Of a DNA stretch of 64,000 nucleotides, positions 17,621-25,695 are shown piece by piece. The notes under the pieces are model-generated. The model was not told where the DNA came from. It searched no databases and saw only the letters and a list, made by a program, of their open reading frames with translations. The position numbers were made by a program, and so were the translations under genes. The DNA is taken from NCBI GenBank assembly GCA_964544055.1, contig CAZJAA010000001.1:1-64000 (forward strand), read 5' to 3'. This DNA is from SIG299 sp964544055 (GTDB lineage Bacteria > Bacillota > Clostridia > Lachnospirales > Lachnospiraceae). Each line of letters starts with the position of its first letter. Position 1 is the stretch's first letter.

Positions 17621-18518
17621 AATGGAAGAGGAATATGATAACATTCGGATAGACAAGGTCCTTACGGCCTGTTTTAACGATTTATCAAGGTCATACATTC
17701 AAAAACTGATAGATAACGGCTTGGTTTCTGTTGCTGGAAAAAAAGTAAAAGCAAATTACAAGGTTTCCGCAGGGCAGGAAATAGAAATTTTTCTGCCGGA
17801 ACCGGAAGTTTTGAAAGTGGAACCGGAAAATATTCCGCTTGATATATTATATGAAGACTCGGATGTCATCGTTGTAAATAAACCGAAAAATATGGTGGTG
17901 CATCCTGCTCCCGGACATTATTCAGACACCCTAGTAAATGCATTGTTGTATCATTGTAAAGACAGTCTTTCCGGCATCAACGGAATTATGCGTCCCGGAA
18001 TTGTGCATCGAATTGACAAAGATACCACCGGTGCCCTGGTCGTCTGTAAAAATGACATATCCCACCAGTTTCTCGCTGCCCAGCTAAAGGAACATTCCAT
18101 TACAAGAACATATGAAGCCATAGTTTATCATTCTTTCCGGGAAATGGAAGGCAGAATAGAAGAGCCCATTGGTCGTCATCCGACCGAACGGACAAAAATG
18201 GCTGTTAATTATAAAAATGGTAAGGAAGCTGTTACAAACTACCGGGTGCTTGAAAATTTCGGAACAAAATTTGCCCATATTGAATGCCGTTTAGAAACAG
18301 GACGAACTCACCAGATTCGTGTTCATATGGCAAGTGTAAATCATCCGTTGCTTGGGGATACCATCTATGGTCCGGCAAAAGACACATTTGGACTGGAAGG
18401 GCAGACGTTGCATGCACGGACATTGGGCTTCATTCATCCGACAACCAAAGAATATATGGAGTTTGAAGCTCCGTTGCCGGATTACTTTAAGGCGCTTCTA
18501 AAAAAATTACATGTGTAA
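17589..18518 (+). CDS. rluD: RluD-family 23S rRNA pseudouridine synthase
   Basis: A 309-residue enzyme with an N-terminal S4 domain (RIDKVLTACFNDLSRSYIQKLI) and a pseudouridine synthase domain. The catalytic Asp is in the motif HRIDKDTTGALVVCKN. RTHQIRVHMASVNHPLLGD is the usual C-terminal signature. It modifies uridines in large-subunit rRNA. The ATG follows AAAGGATACCGGAC and overlaps lspA by 32 bases. The exact target uridines cannot be read from sequence. Confidence 0.95.
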   Translation: MQQNPTQIKLEMEEEYDNIRIDKVLTACFNDLSRSYIQKLIDNGLVSVAGKKVKANYKVSAGQEIEIFLPEPEVLKVEPENIPLDILYEDSDVIVVNKPKNMVVHPAPGHYSDTLVNALLYHCKDSLSGINGIMRPGIVHRIDKDTTGALVVCKNDISHQFLAAQLKEHSITRTYEAIVYHSFREMEGRIEEPIGRHPTERTKMAVNYKNGKEAVTNYRVLENFGTKFAHIECRLETGRTHQIRVHMASVNHPLLGDTIYGPAKDTFGLEGQTLHARTLGFIHPTTKEYMEFEAPLPDYFKALLKKLHV

Positions 18519-18572
18519 TAATCGTTGCGATTTTCTGTCCCTAAATAGCAACTGTTCAGATAAGGAAAAATT

Positions 18573-19820
18573 ATGAAACGAAATTTAATTAATACCTTAC
18601 AACAATGGATGGAGCAAAAAGAGCGTCCTCCTTTTTATATGACCGGTATGAAGGGTGTCGGCAAAACCTATTTAGCTTGTGAGTTTGCCGGTTCTTTTTT
18701 TGACTCCTACTTATACCTTGGATTCGAACATAATAAAGAACTTGCTGCGTATTTTAATACATTGCCGGAAGAAGAAATTATACCGGAACTTGCAAGATAT
18801 TTTGAACTGCCGGAGGAAACACTTTTTCATATTCCGTTTGTATTTGATGAGGTTTATCATTGTACTGCTTTTTTTTCAAAGCTGCTGCATCTGATTAAAG
18901 ACAAACAGCAGCTTTACTGGATTTTTATATCCAGTTATGATTATATAACCGAAGAACAGAAAAGTCATCTTTGCTGTCATACATTATATTCACTTCAATT
19001 TGATGAATTTCTGACAGCAATTGGTAAGGACTGGTATGTAGAGGTTATTACTGCACATTGTCATAATCGAAAAAAGCTTCCGGAAATTGTTCATCATGAG
19101 CTTCTTTCCACCTTTGATGAGTATTTATGGATTGGCGGTATGCCGGACGTAATGAATGAATATCTTACTATGGAATCGACGGTAAATGTGTTAGAGCGGC
19201 AGCAGATTCAAAAGCAAATGCTTTTATACGGCATGGAGAAGGAAGCAGGAGAGAAAAATGGCTATAAATGTGTTCAGATTTATTCAACGATAGATGAACA
19301 GCTGAACAAGCCGAACCAGAAATTTCAGTTCAACCTAATTCGAAAAGGGATTACTTATCAGATGTATCAAGAAGCTATTGATTTTCTGGTACAGCATCAT
19401 ATTTTGTATCGACAGAACTGTCTTGGAAAAGAAAAGCAACAGTTCAAACTGTTTTATCCGGATTTTGCATGGAATTACGCTGCAAGAAATGGAGAGCTTA
19501 CAGCTGTAGAACGTCAAATAAGGCTTCAAAATTACGTCTGTCAGACTATGTCTGAAAAAAACTTAAACTGTACATTCTGGGAAGCTAAAAGCCAGGCAAC
19601 CGTGGATTTTGTTCTACAGGATGATTATGAAAAAAAGTTTACATTAATCGAATTAAAAAAAGAAGGTAAAAGCAAATCAAAAAGTATGCTCTCTTTTGCA
19701 AATCAATTTGAGGTTAGGAATATTATACGAATTTCAAGTTCTAATTTTGTAGAAAATGACGAATTTTTAAATTTGCCGATATATTCTGTATTTTGTTTCG
19801 AAAATATGATTGACAAATAG
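18573..19820 (+). CDS. AAA ATPase with DUF4143 C-terminal domain
   Basis: A 415-residue protein of the widespread AAA/DUF4143 class. Walker A is GMKGVGKTY at about residues 25-33, and a Walker B/sensor region follows (FVFDEVYH, IFISSYD). The C-terminal part carries the DUF4143 pattern with a restriction-endonuclease-like core (TFWEAKSQATVDFVLQ, then LIELKKEGKSKSKS). The family is very common, often in several copies, and has no settled function; roles in mobile or conflict systems have been suggested. It has a GATAAGGAA site and its own short leader. It is not obviously co-transcribed with rluD. Confidence 0.85.
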   Translation: MKRNLINTLQQWMEQKERPPFYMTGMKGVGKTYLACEFAGSFFDSYLYLGFEHNKELAAYFNTLPEEEIIPELARYFELPEETLFHIPFVFDEVYHCTAFFSKLLHLIKDKQQLYWIFISSYDYITEEQKSHLCCHTLYSLQFDEFLTAIGKDWYVEVITAHCHNRKKLPEIVHHELLSTFDEYLWIGGMPDVMNEYLTMESTVNVLERQQIQKQMLLYGMEKEAGEKNGYKCVQIYSTIDEQLNKPNQKFQFNLIRKGITYQMYQEAIDFLVQHHILYRQNCLGKEKQQFKLFYPDFAWNYAARNGELTAVERQIRLQNYVCQTMSEKNLNCTFWEAKSQATVDFVLQDDYEKKFTLIELKKEGKSKSKSMLSFANQFEVRNIIRISSSNFVENDEFLNLPIYSVFCFENMIDK

Positions 19821-19870
19821 AGTTCTAGTGTGGTAGTATTTTGTTACAAGGGTTATCTACGTTTGTAGAT
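19810..19870 (+). promoter_or_regulatory. Promoter and BlaI-type operator candidate
   Basis: TTGACA (19810-19815), an 18-base spacer and TAGTAT (19834-19839) overlap the end of the ATPase gene. Just downstream lies a perfect dyad ATCTAC-GTTT-GTAGAT (19855-19870) whose half-sites resemble the TAC/GTA halves of BlaI/MecI operators. It would sit in the early transcribed region ahead of the repressor at 20079. The remaining 200 bases to that gene hold two copies of TTGTTACT (19901, 20002) and a GTTACT/AGTAAC dyad, but no open frame. Confidence 0.5.
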
Positions 19871-20078
19871 GGTCGATTTAAGAGAAATAACGTGCCGATT
19901 TTGTTACTATTCAGACCGCTGTAAATCTTGAAAAAGTTATTGTGGAATAGAATTAAGGAATGAGAGGGCTCCTTTGCGTAGCAAAAATTTAAATCTGTGA
20001 ATTGTTACTGATATTAAAATATGGGTAAACAGTAACCAAAGATGAACTGCACGAAATATTCTCAGAATGGGGTTTACT

Positions 20079-20450
20079 ATGGGAGAAGATATTCGTCTGC
20101 ATGAAGGTGAATTAAACATAATGGAGCTTTTGTGGTCTAACAAAGTTTTAGCGGCAAAGGACATTGCAAAAATAATTAAAGAATATATCGGATGGGAAAA
20201 AAATACAACCTATACGGTAATTAACCGTTTGATTGCAAAAGGAGCTATAGACAGAGAAGAGCCAGGCTTTTTCTGTCGAGCAACAATATCAAAAAAAGTA
20301 ATTCAACAGATTGAAACTGATGCTTTGTTAGATAAAGTTTTTAATGGTTCGTTATTAAATTTTCTTACGGAATATTTAAAAAATCAGCAATTAACGCCAG
20401 CAGAATTGTTGGAACTGGAAAAAATTCTAGCAGAGAAGAAAAAACGATAA
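20079..20450 (+). CDS. BlaI/MecI/CopY family winged-helix repressor
   Basis: A 123-residue transcriptional regulator. The N-terminal 70 residues show the BlaI-type winged helix (LHEGELNIMELLW...NTTYTVINRLIAKGAIDRE) and the C-terminal helices form the dimer region. BlaI proteins repress beta-lactamase or transport genes and are normally released by cleavage through a BlaR1 sensor protease. No blaR1, beta-lactamase or copper gene is nearby, so the target is unknown, and release may be by another route. The ATG at 20079 has GGGG 6 bases upstream; the in-frame ATG at 20067 does not. A strong terminator follows. Confidence 0.88.
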   Translation: MGEDIRLHEGELNIMELLWSNKVLAAKDIAKIIKEYIGWEKNTTYTVINRLIAKGAIDREEPGFFCRATISKKVIQQIETDALLDKVFNGSLLNFLTEYLKNQQLTPAELLELEKILAEKKKR

Positions 20451-20483
20451 TACACATCTATAATATATGGTTCTTATACAAAT

Positions 20484-20533
20484 AGTGGAAGCTATCTGCA
20501 GGAGTCTTCTTGCAAATAGCTTCCACTTTTTTT
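20484..20533. terminator. Bidirectional intrinsic terminator
   Basis: A 17-bp inverted repeat with one mismatch (arms 20484-20500 and 20511-20527, core GTGGAAGCTAT) and a 10-base loop is followed by a T-run to 20533. A T-run for the - strand is weaker. It lies between the converging repressor and recombinase genes. Confidence 0.88.
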
Positions 20534-20543
20534 GTAATAGAAA

Positions 20544-21599
20544 TTATTTTTTTTCGCGTAAAGTTACGGCATCCTTGGCACTGCGACGGCGTTCTTCTTC
20601 CATGGCTGCATAATGCTTCTTTGTTGTGTTAACATCTTTATGACCAAGGACGTCTGCAACCAGATAAATATCACCGGTTTCTTTGTAAAGCTGGGTTCCG
20701 TAGGTACTGCGGAGCTTATGCGGTGTAATTTTCTTTGTGGCAACAGCGGAAGAGGCATATTTTTTTACCAGGATTTCTACATTGCGTACACTGATCCGCT
20801 GCATACGATTAGACAAAAATAAGGCGTTTTCGTGTCCTTCCACAGGTATCATTTTTTTTCTTTCTTCCATGTAATGAATCAGTGCTTCACGAACTTCTTC
20901 GCCAAAATAGACAAACGATTCATAACCACCTTTACGCGTAATGTTAATACGGTCATTATTAAAATCGACATCATTTAAATTCAGACCGACACATTCGGAT
21001 ACACGGATTCCGGTACCAAGCAGAAGAGTAGTCAGTGCCAAATCGCGCACCTTCGTTTTTTCATGGAAAAACATTTGTGTTTTGGTAAGTTTATTTCCGC
21101 TTTCTACGGTATCTAAAAATTCTGCTACTTCATTAACATCCATACGAATGATATTTTTCTGATGAAGCTTTGGCATCCGCACCTGCAGCGTCGGATTAGT
21201 ATCTATAATCTGATGCGTATGAAAATAGTTATAAAAAGAGCGTAATGCGGAAAGTTTTCGCTTAATTCCAGATTCGGAATTTGTAATTTCTTTGCCATCC
21301 GGACCGATATAGTATTTTAAATATTCCAAATATTCTTCAATGTCACTTGCCTGCAACTGGGTCAGTATTGCAAAATCCAGTTCTCGTAAGGATTTATCCT
21401 TATATATGGGGTTGGAATTTTTGATGTATTCGAAAAATACCTTTAAATCAATCGCATAAGCAATCCGGGTTCTGGAAGCGGTATGTGGTTCAATTCCTCT
21501 GAAAAATGTAGTAACATATGGTGGAAGTTCTTTTTCCAGTTCTCGCAGTTTTTGTATATTTTCAATGTTTTTTTCTTCGTAATAAGTTCTTTCTTTCAA
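20544..21599 (-). CDS. Xer-type tyrosine recombinase
   Basis: A 351-residue site-specific recombinase. The C-terminal catalytic domain has the Arg of GTGIRVSECVGL, the HKLRSTYGTQLY box (His-x-x-Arg), LGHKD and the nucleophile Tyr in KKHYAAMEE. The N-terminal domain is longer than in XerC/XerD and begins with PPYVTTFF and a SAM-like core-binding region, which resembles the single-protein XerS type. The start is a TTG at 21599 with AGAGG 8 bases upstream. It stands alone, with no phage or transposon genes nearby, which favours a chromosomal Xer over an element integrase. No dif site was identified in the flanks. Confidence 0.88.
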   Translation of the reverse strand: MKERTYYEEKNIENIQKLRELEKELPPYVTTFFRGIEPHTASRTRIAYAIDLKVFFEYIKNSNPIYKDKSLRELDFAILTQLQASDIEEYLEYLKYYIGPDGKEITNSESGIKRKLSALRSFYNYFHTHQIIDTNPTLQVRMPKLHQKNIIRMDVNEVAEFLDTVESGNKLTKTQMFFHEKTKVRDLALTTLLLGTGIRVSECVGLNLNDVDFNNDRINITRKGGYESFVYFGEEVREALIHYMEERKKMIPVEGHENALFLSNRMQRISVRNVEILVKKYASSAVATKKITPHKLRSTYGTQLYKETGDIYLVADVLGHKDVNTTKKHYAAMEEERRRSAKDAVTLREKK

Positions 21600-21782
21600 T
21601 ATTTTATCCTCTGGACTTTCCGGGCTGATTATTTTATTACTGAAATTTTGGGGTTACACCAAAAAATATGTTTTTCTTAGTTTAACGTAAAATCAAAAAA
21701 AAATCAATGTATATGAATATTTTATTTTTAAAACGGTAATTACTATACTTGTTATTAAATATTTCGTATGGAGGTTTTTATT

Positions 21783-21962
21783 ATGACGATGAATCGCAAA
21801 AATGAAAGCATTAAGTGTAGCATTAAGACCTGCGCACATCACGCTAAGGATGAAAATTATTGCAGCCTTGACCATATTCTGATTGGAACACATGAAGCAA
21901 ATCCAACAGAAAAAGCTTGTACGGACTGTGAATCCTTTGAATTACGCTGTGGCTGTAAATAA
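21783..21962 (+). CDS. DUF1540 cysteine-rich small protein
   Basis: A 59-residue protein with conserved Cys positions (IKCSIKTCAHHAKDENYC, then CTDCESFELRCGC), the pattern of DUF1540, a probable small metal-binding protein common in Clostridia and often linked with sporulation or stress. GGAGG lies 8 bases before the ATG at 21783; the ATG at 21768 overlaps that site and is rejected. It is transcribed alone. Function is unknown. Confidence 0.85.
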   Translation: MTMNRKNESIKCSIKTCAHHAKDENYCSLDHILIGTHEANPTEKACTDCESFELRCGCK

Positions 21963-22032
21963 TTTTTTTAGGAACAAGCCGTTTCCAACTTTTAATAAAA
22001 GGAAAGAAGCAGCTTCTCTATCCCTGTCAATT

Positions 22033-22060
22033 ATTTCGCTAAACACGAGTTTAACGAAAT
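22033..22060. repeat. Inverted repeat between convergent genes
   Basis: Arms of 12 bases (ATTTCGCTAAAC and GTTTAACGAAAT, one mismatch) enclose ACGA. There is no T-run on either side, so it is not a standard terminator. It may be a protein site or an mRNA 3' end structure for the DUF1540 transcript. Confidence 0.5.
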
Positions 22061-22066
22061 AACATA

Positions 22067-22156
22067 GACAAAAAAGCTAACAGCTGTTGCCCGAGGAACA
22101 AATCTATTCTTGTTTCTTTAGCTCACAAATTTCTTAGTGCAACAGCCGTTAGCTTT
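22067..22156 (-). terminator. Terminator for the amidase gene
   Basis: Arms at 22073-22090 and 22139-22156 (core GCTAACAGCTGTTGC, one mismatch over 18 bases) are separated by a 48-base loop that can fold internally. On the - strand the stem is followed by TTTTTT. The stem overlaps the amidase stop codon. Confidence 0.7.
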
Positions 22157-23504
22157 ACTTTGTAAAATATTCCGCATAAATTTCGTTGACTGCTTCATAA
22201 ATTGCTTGTGCAGCTTTTTTCTGGTACCCTGAATCTGTAAGCTTTGTCAAATCGGATTTGTTTGTCATAAATCCAAGTTCAATCAGTACCGCAGGTACGG
22301 AATTATGTTTTACAACATAATAATTTGCGTCAGTGCATCCACGGTTTTTTGTTTCTATAGCGGTGCTGATTTTATTTACCAGTTTTTTTGCCAGTACAGA
22401 ACTGTTGAAACCGGAAGAAAGCTTCTGGTTATTCGCTGTGGAATAATAAACCTGTGTGCCTTTTGCTGAGCTGGAGGTAAAGGTGTTCATATGGAGACTG
22501 ATAAATAAATCCGCTCCAACTTTTGCAGCCAAATCAGCACGTTCACTTAACTCTATGTAGGTATCTGTTTCTCTTGTATAATACACTTTAATGTCGGAAT
22601 TTTCGAAACATTTCCTTAAATGCGTGCATACGATTTCAAAATTGATATCTTTTTCATAGATTTTTCCTTGCAGTGCTCCCGGATCTTTGCCACCATGCCC
22701 GGCATCCAAAACAATTATTTTATCGTAAATTTCTTCCGGCTTTGCAATGGTCATCCTAAGAAATCCATCTTCCAGAGTATATTTACAGGCACAGATGTTT
22801 TCTGTGGTAAGTGTAATTACTGTCTGCTGACTTGTTTCATCATAAGTAACCGTAATGTCCTTTACATAAGAATATGGATTAATTACCGGATTTTGTTTAT
22901 AAAATTCTTCATAATCTCCGGGCAAAGTTAGAACAAATTTCTTTTCGTGATAATTATCCTGAAGCTCTAATTGTGAGAGCTCTGCTTTTTCCGAAATAGG
23001 AAGAAGTAAGGTATTATCGCTTTTTTCTAAATTAAAAGTTTCCTTTGCAATATAAACCCTGACACATTCCTCTGTTTCTACAAAAAACCACTTGTCTTCA
23101 GAAGAAATTTCAAAAAACATTTTTGGACTTGAGTTAACAGAGTTTAATAACACAAGAGATAGATGCGGTAAAGAAATATCCCTGAAAAACTGTGTACTCA
23201 TATTGGTAGTTACGGATTTCATTTCAAAAACAAGCAGACCGTTATCCATGAAATCATCAATATTTTCTCTGGTGATACCATATAATTCAACTACGTCTGC
23301 CTGTTCGGTAGCGTAAGCTTTTACTTTGGTAAGTGTTTTTTTGCTGTCAGAAAACTCAATTCTGTCTTGATTTGTGCACCATTCAAAATAGACACCGGTA
23401 TCTGCCATTGTGAATATTTCTTTGTTGGTATGGGTAAGAAAACCAACAATTAAGAAAACTGCTATACTGGATATTGTTATTTTAAAGAAATTTATGTTTT
23501 GCAT
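22155..23504 (-). CDS. N-acetylmuramoyl-L-alanine amidase (Amidase_3)
   Basis: A 449-residue secreted or membrane-anchored zinc amidase that cuts the bond between MurNAc and the stem peptide. An N-terminal hydrophobic helix (about 5-22) acts as signal or anchor. Residues about 35-255 form a beta-rich AMIN-like targeting region. The catalytic domain follows: zinc ligands His in LDAGHGGKDPG, Glu in GKIYEKD and His in FISLHMN, with catalytic Glu in VLIELGFMTN. The ATG at 23504 has AGAGAGG upstream; an earlier ATG at 23594 adds 30 residues that spoil the signal sequence. It is monocistronic. Confidence 0.92.
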   Translation of the reverse strand: MQNINFFKITISSIAVFLIVGFLTHTNKEIFTMADTGVYFEWCTNQDRIEFSDSKKTLTKVKAYATEQADVVELYGITRENIDDFMDNGLLVFEMKSVTTNMSTQFFRDISLPHLSLVLLNSVNSSPKMFFEISSEDKWFFVETEECVRVYIAKETFNLEKSDNTLLLPISEKAELSQLELQDNYHEKKFVLTLPGDYEEFYKQNPVINPYSYVKDITVTYDETSQQTVITLTTENICACKYTLEDGFLRMTIAKPEEIYDKIIVLDAGHGGKDPGALQGKIYEKDINFEIVCTHLRKCFENSDIKVYYTRETDTYIELSERADLAAKVGADLFISLHMNTFTSSSAKGTQVYYSTANNQKLSSGFNSSVLAKKLVNKISTAIETKNRGCTDANYYVVKHNSVPAVLIELGFMTNKSDLTKLTDSGYQKKAAQAIYEAVNEIYAEYFTK

Positions 23505-23682
23505 ATTCGGAAAGCCTCTCTTAAAGTGTAATGAAAACCTAAAATCCCCTTGAGCTTCCACAGTTTTGTAACGGCAGTTCAAGAAAAATTCCATATTTAA
23601 TTTATAACCTAAACATGGTATAATTGTGTCAAAATATGAAAATCAATTTGTTTTTCTGAAAAAAAAAGAATGGAGTAAACCT

Positions 23683-24417
23683 ATGAAATTACAGCGTTTA
23701 ATGAGCCTTACACGAAAGGCAATAGATGATTATCAGATGATTGAGGATGGCGATAAAATTGCAGTTGGAATATCCGGTGGAAAAGACAGTCTTGCCCTGC
23801 TCTATGCTCTTGCAGGGTTACGACGCTTTTATCCTAAAAAATTTTCCCTTGAGGCGATTACTGTTGATTTGGGCTTTTCAGGTTTTGATTTAACAAATAT
23901 CAAAGCCTTATGTGAAACACTGGAAGTTCCTTATACAGTTGTAAAAACAGATATTGGGGAAGTTATTTTCAGTAAACGAGAAGAAACAAATCCTTGCTCT
24001 TTATGTGCTAAAATGCGCAAAGGTGCTTTTAATGAGGAAGCAAAACGTCTTGACTGCAATAAATCAGCATATGCACATCATAAAGATGATGTAATTGAAA
24101 CAATGTTGATGTCAATGATATATGAGGGCCGATATTATACCTTTGCACCGGTTACTTATTTGGACCGAATGGATATTACTTTGATTCGCCCATTAATTTA
24201 TGTGAATGAAGCGGATATTATTGGATTTAAAAATTTATATCAGTTGCCGGTTCAGAAAAATCCGTGTCCGGCAGACGGTTACACAAAAAGAGAATATGCA
24301 AATGATCTGATTAAGCAGATCAACGAGGAAAGTCCGGGGGTTGCGGAACGCCTGTTTCATGCGGTAACGGATGGTCCACTGCCTGCCTGGCAGAAAAAGA
24401 TAAAACCGGAGCTTTAA
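23683..24417 (+). CDS. TtcA-family tRNA sulfur-transfer enzyme
   Basis: A 244-residue PP-loop ATPase of the TtcA/TtuA class that adenylates and thiolates tRNA bases. The ATP loop is VGISGGKDSLALLYAL near the N-terminus. CSLCAKMRKGAF supplies a Cys-x-x-Cys and SAYAHHKDDVIETMLM is the usual second motif. The enzyme class uses an iron-sulfur cluster. The ATG at 23683 has GGAG 8 bases upstream. A TATAAT at about 23617 lies ahead of it. It is short compared with E. coli TtcA (about 310), so the precise tRNA target is uncertain. Confidence 0.88.
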   Translation: MKLQRLMSLTRKAIDDYQMIEDGDKIAVGISGGKDSLALLYALAGLRRFYPKKFSLEAITVDLGFSGFDLTNIKALCETLEVPYTVVKTDIGEVIFSKREETNPCSLCAKMRKGAFNEEAKRLDCNKSAYAHHKDDVIETMLMSMIYEGRYYTFAPVTYLDRMDITLIRPLIYVNEADIIGFKNLYQLPVQKNPCPADGYTKREYANDLIKQINEESPGVAERLFHAVTDGPLPAWQKKIKPEL

Positions 24418-24455
24418 CCACAGGCTTAAAAAGCTATACAGAGACTACAGGGTGT

Positions 24456-24797
24456 TTAATTGCTGGTATAATGAGGAATGAGAATGTAATTGCCTGCATA
24501 CAGCTTATCTGAAGAAAGCCCATTCATCCGCATGATTTCTTCGATATAGTTTGTGAGGGTCGAAAATTCATCGGAGTAGTATTCTTTGGCAAGACTCCAT
24601 AAGGTGTCGCCTGCTTCAATCTGGACAGAGGTAATGCAATAAGAGCGAGCACTGCTATCTTCTGCCGCTGCGGTTCTTTCTGGTAAAACAAATACTATTA
24701 GTAAGAATAAAACAACCATAGTTATGACAATTAAAAGCAACTTGCCTAAAAAATAATAAGGTATTTCAGATTTTTTGCTGCGTTCCATATACGTCAT
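24456..24797 (-). CDS. YneA-like LysM cell-division suppressor
   Basis: A 113-residue protein with one membrane helix (about 15-38) and a C-terminal LysM domain (IEAGDTLWSLAKEYY...YAGNYILIPHY) that binds peptidoglycan. The same architecture and the divergent placement beside lexA match YneA, the SOS-induced division inhibitor of Bacillus, which acts outside the membrane and delays septation after DNA damage. The start is the ATG at 24797, which follows AAAGGAGG; the longer frame runs up into the operators. Expression should be under tight LexA control through the boxes upstream. Confidence 0.85.
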   Translation of the reverse strand: MTYMERSKKSEIPYYFLGKLLLIVITMVVLFLLIVFVLPERTAAAEDSSARSYCITSVQIEAGDTLWSLAKEYYSDEFSTLTNYIEEIMRMNGLSSDKLYAGNYILIPHYTSN

Positions 24798-24826
24798 GAT
24801 GTATTCCTCCTTTGGCATGTAGGATA

Positions 24827-24915
24827 GAACTTTTGTTCTCCGAACCTTTGTTCTTATTATATCACAGAACATTTGTTTGTCAAGGCTTTTTCTGAAAAAA
24901 ATCGAACTTTTGTTT
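24827..24915. promoter_or_regulatory. Four LexA boxes in a divergent control region
   Basis: Four matches to the Gram-positive SOS box GAACnnnnGTTY lie between the yneA-like gene and lexA: GAACTTTTGTTC (24827-24838), GAACCTTTGTTC (24842-24853), GAACATTTGTTT (24867-24878) and GAACTTTTGTTT (24904-24915). The first two follow the -10 of the yneA-like gene, the third lies between its -35 and -10, and the fourth overlaps the lexA -35. LexA should therefore repress both genes, the division inhibitor more heavily. Confidence 0.93.
24856..24883 (-). promoter_or_regulatory. Promoter of the yneA-like gene
   Basis: On the - strand, a perfect TTGACA (24883-24878), a 16-base spacer and a perfect TATAAT (24861-24856). 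The third LexA box fills most of the spacer. A consensus-strength promoter under several operators fits a gene that is silent until damage and then strongly induced. Confidence 0.88.
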
Positions 24916-24942
24916 GACAAATGTATGTTCTTATGTTTTAAT
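24914..24942 (+). promoter_or_regulatory. lexA promoter
   Basis: TTGACA (24914-24919), a 17-base spacer and TTTAAT (24937-24942), with transcription expected from about 24949. The fourth LexA box overlaps the -35, giving autorepression. Confidence 0.87.
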
Positions 24943-24980
24943 AGTAATAGAGAAAAATAACCCGGAAGGGAGAAAATACT

Positions 24981-25598
24981 ATGTCATATGGAAAAATTAC
25001 ATCAAAACAAAAAGAAATCTTAGAATTTATGAAAAACGAAATTTTAAGTAAAGGATACCCACCGGCAGTTCGTGAAATTTGCGAAGCAGTTCATTTAAAG
25101 TCAACTTCCAGTGTCCATTCCCATTTGGAAACTTTGGAGAAAAACGGATACATACGCCGTGACCCGGCAAAGCCGCGTGCAATTGAAATTGTAGATGACA
25201 GCTTCAATCTTACACGTCGTGAAATTGTGAATGTTCCGATTGTCGGTACTGTAACAGCCGGTCAGCCTATCCTTGCAGTGGAAAATATCGAAAGCTACTT
25301 CCCTATTCCTATGGATTATATGCCAAACCAGGAAACTTTTATGTTAAAAGTCAAAGGGGAAAGCATGATTAATGCCGGAATTTTTGATGGTGATACGATT
25401 CTTGTTCAGAAGCAGTCTCATGCAAAAAACGGTGACTTTGTTGTTGCCTTAATCGAAGATTCTGTTACTGTAAAAACATTTTACAAGGAAAAAGATTATT
25501 ACCGCCTGCAGCCGGAAAATGACTACATGGACCCCATTATTGTTCCTGAGGTAGAAATTCTTGGTAAGGTAATCGGTCTGTTTCGTATGTTCCGTTAA
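24981..25598 (+). CDS. lexA: SOS repressor LexA
   Basis: A 205-residue repressor. The N-terminal winged helix (residues 1-70, PAVREICEAVHLKSTSSVHSHL) binds SOS boxes. The cleavage site is Ala93-Gly94 in TVTAGQPI. The self-cleavage dyad is Ser128 (GESM) and Lys165 (SVTVKTFY). RecA filaments trigger cleavage after DNA damage, derepressing the regulon. AAGGGAG precedes the ATG. It is the only gene in its transcript before a strong terminator. Confidence 0.98.
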   Translation: MSYGKITSKQKEILEFMKNEILSKGYPPAVREICEAVHLKSTSSVHSHLETLEKNGYIRRDPAKPRAIEIVDDSFNLTRREIVNVPIVGTVTAGQPILAVENIESYFPIPMDYMPNQETFMLKVKGESMINAGIFDGDTILVQKQSHAKNGDFVVALIEDSVTVKTFYKEKDYYRLQPENDYMDPIIVPEVEILGKVIGLFRMFR

Positions 25599-25617
25599 AC
25601 AAGAAAAAACATTTTTT

Positions 25618-25650
25618 AAGGCTTCGTCAAGTGAAAACGAAGCCTTTTTT
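25618..25650 (+). terminator. lexA terminator
   Basis: Perfect 10-bp stem (AAGGCTTCGT at 25618-25627, ACGAAGCCTT at 25637-25646), a 9-base loop and a T-run to 25650. Confidence 0.93.
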
Positions 25651-25695
25651 GTAAACACAATTCTTATCACGAAAAAATGTTTGCTTGATTTGCAA

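Noticed and set aside
18573..19820. Toxin of a toxin-antitoxin pair
   Set aside because: DUF4143 ATPases are common and no small partner gene adjoins; the BlaI-like gene is 258 bases away behind its own promoter.
20544..21599. Prophage or integrative element integrase
   Set aside because: No phage, plasmid or excision genes, no tRNA attachment site and no direct repeats around it.
21600..21782. dif site beside the Xer gene
   Set aside because: AT-rich with small dyads, but none matches the 28-31 base dif layout well enough to claim.
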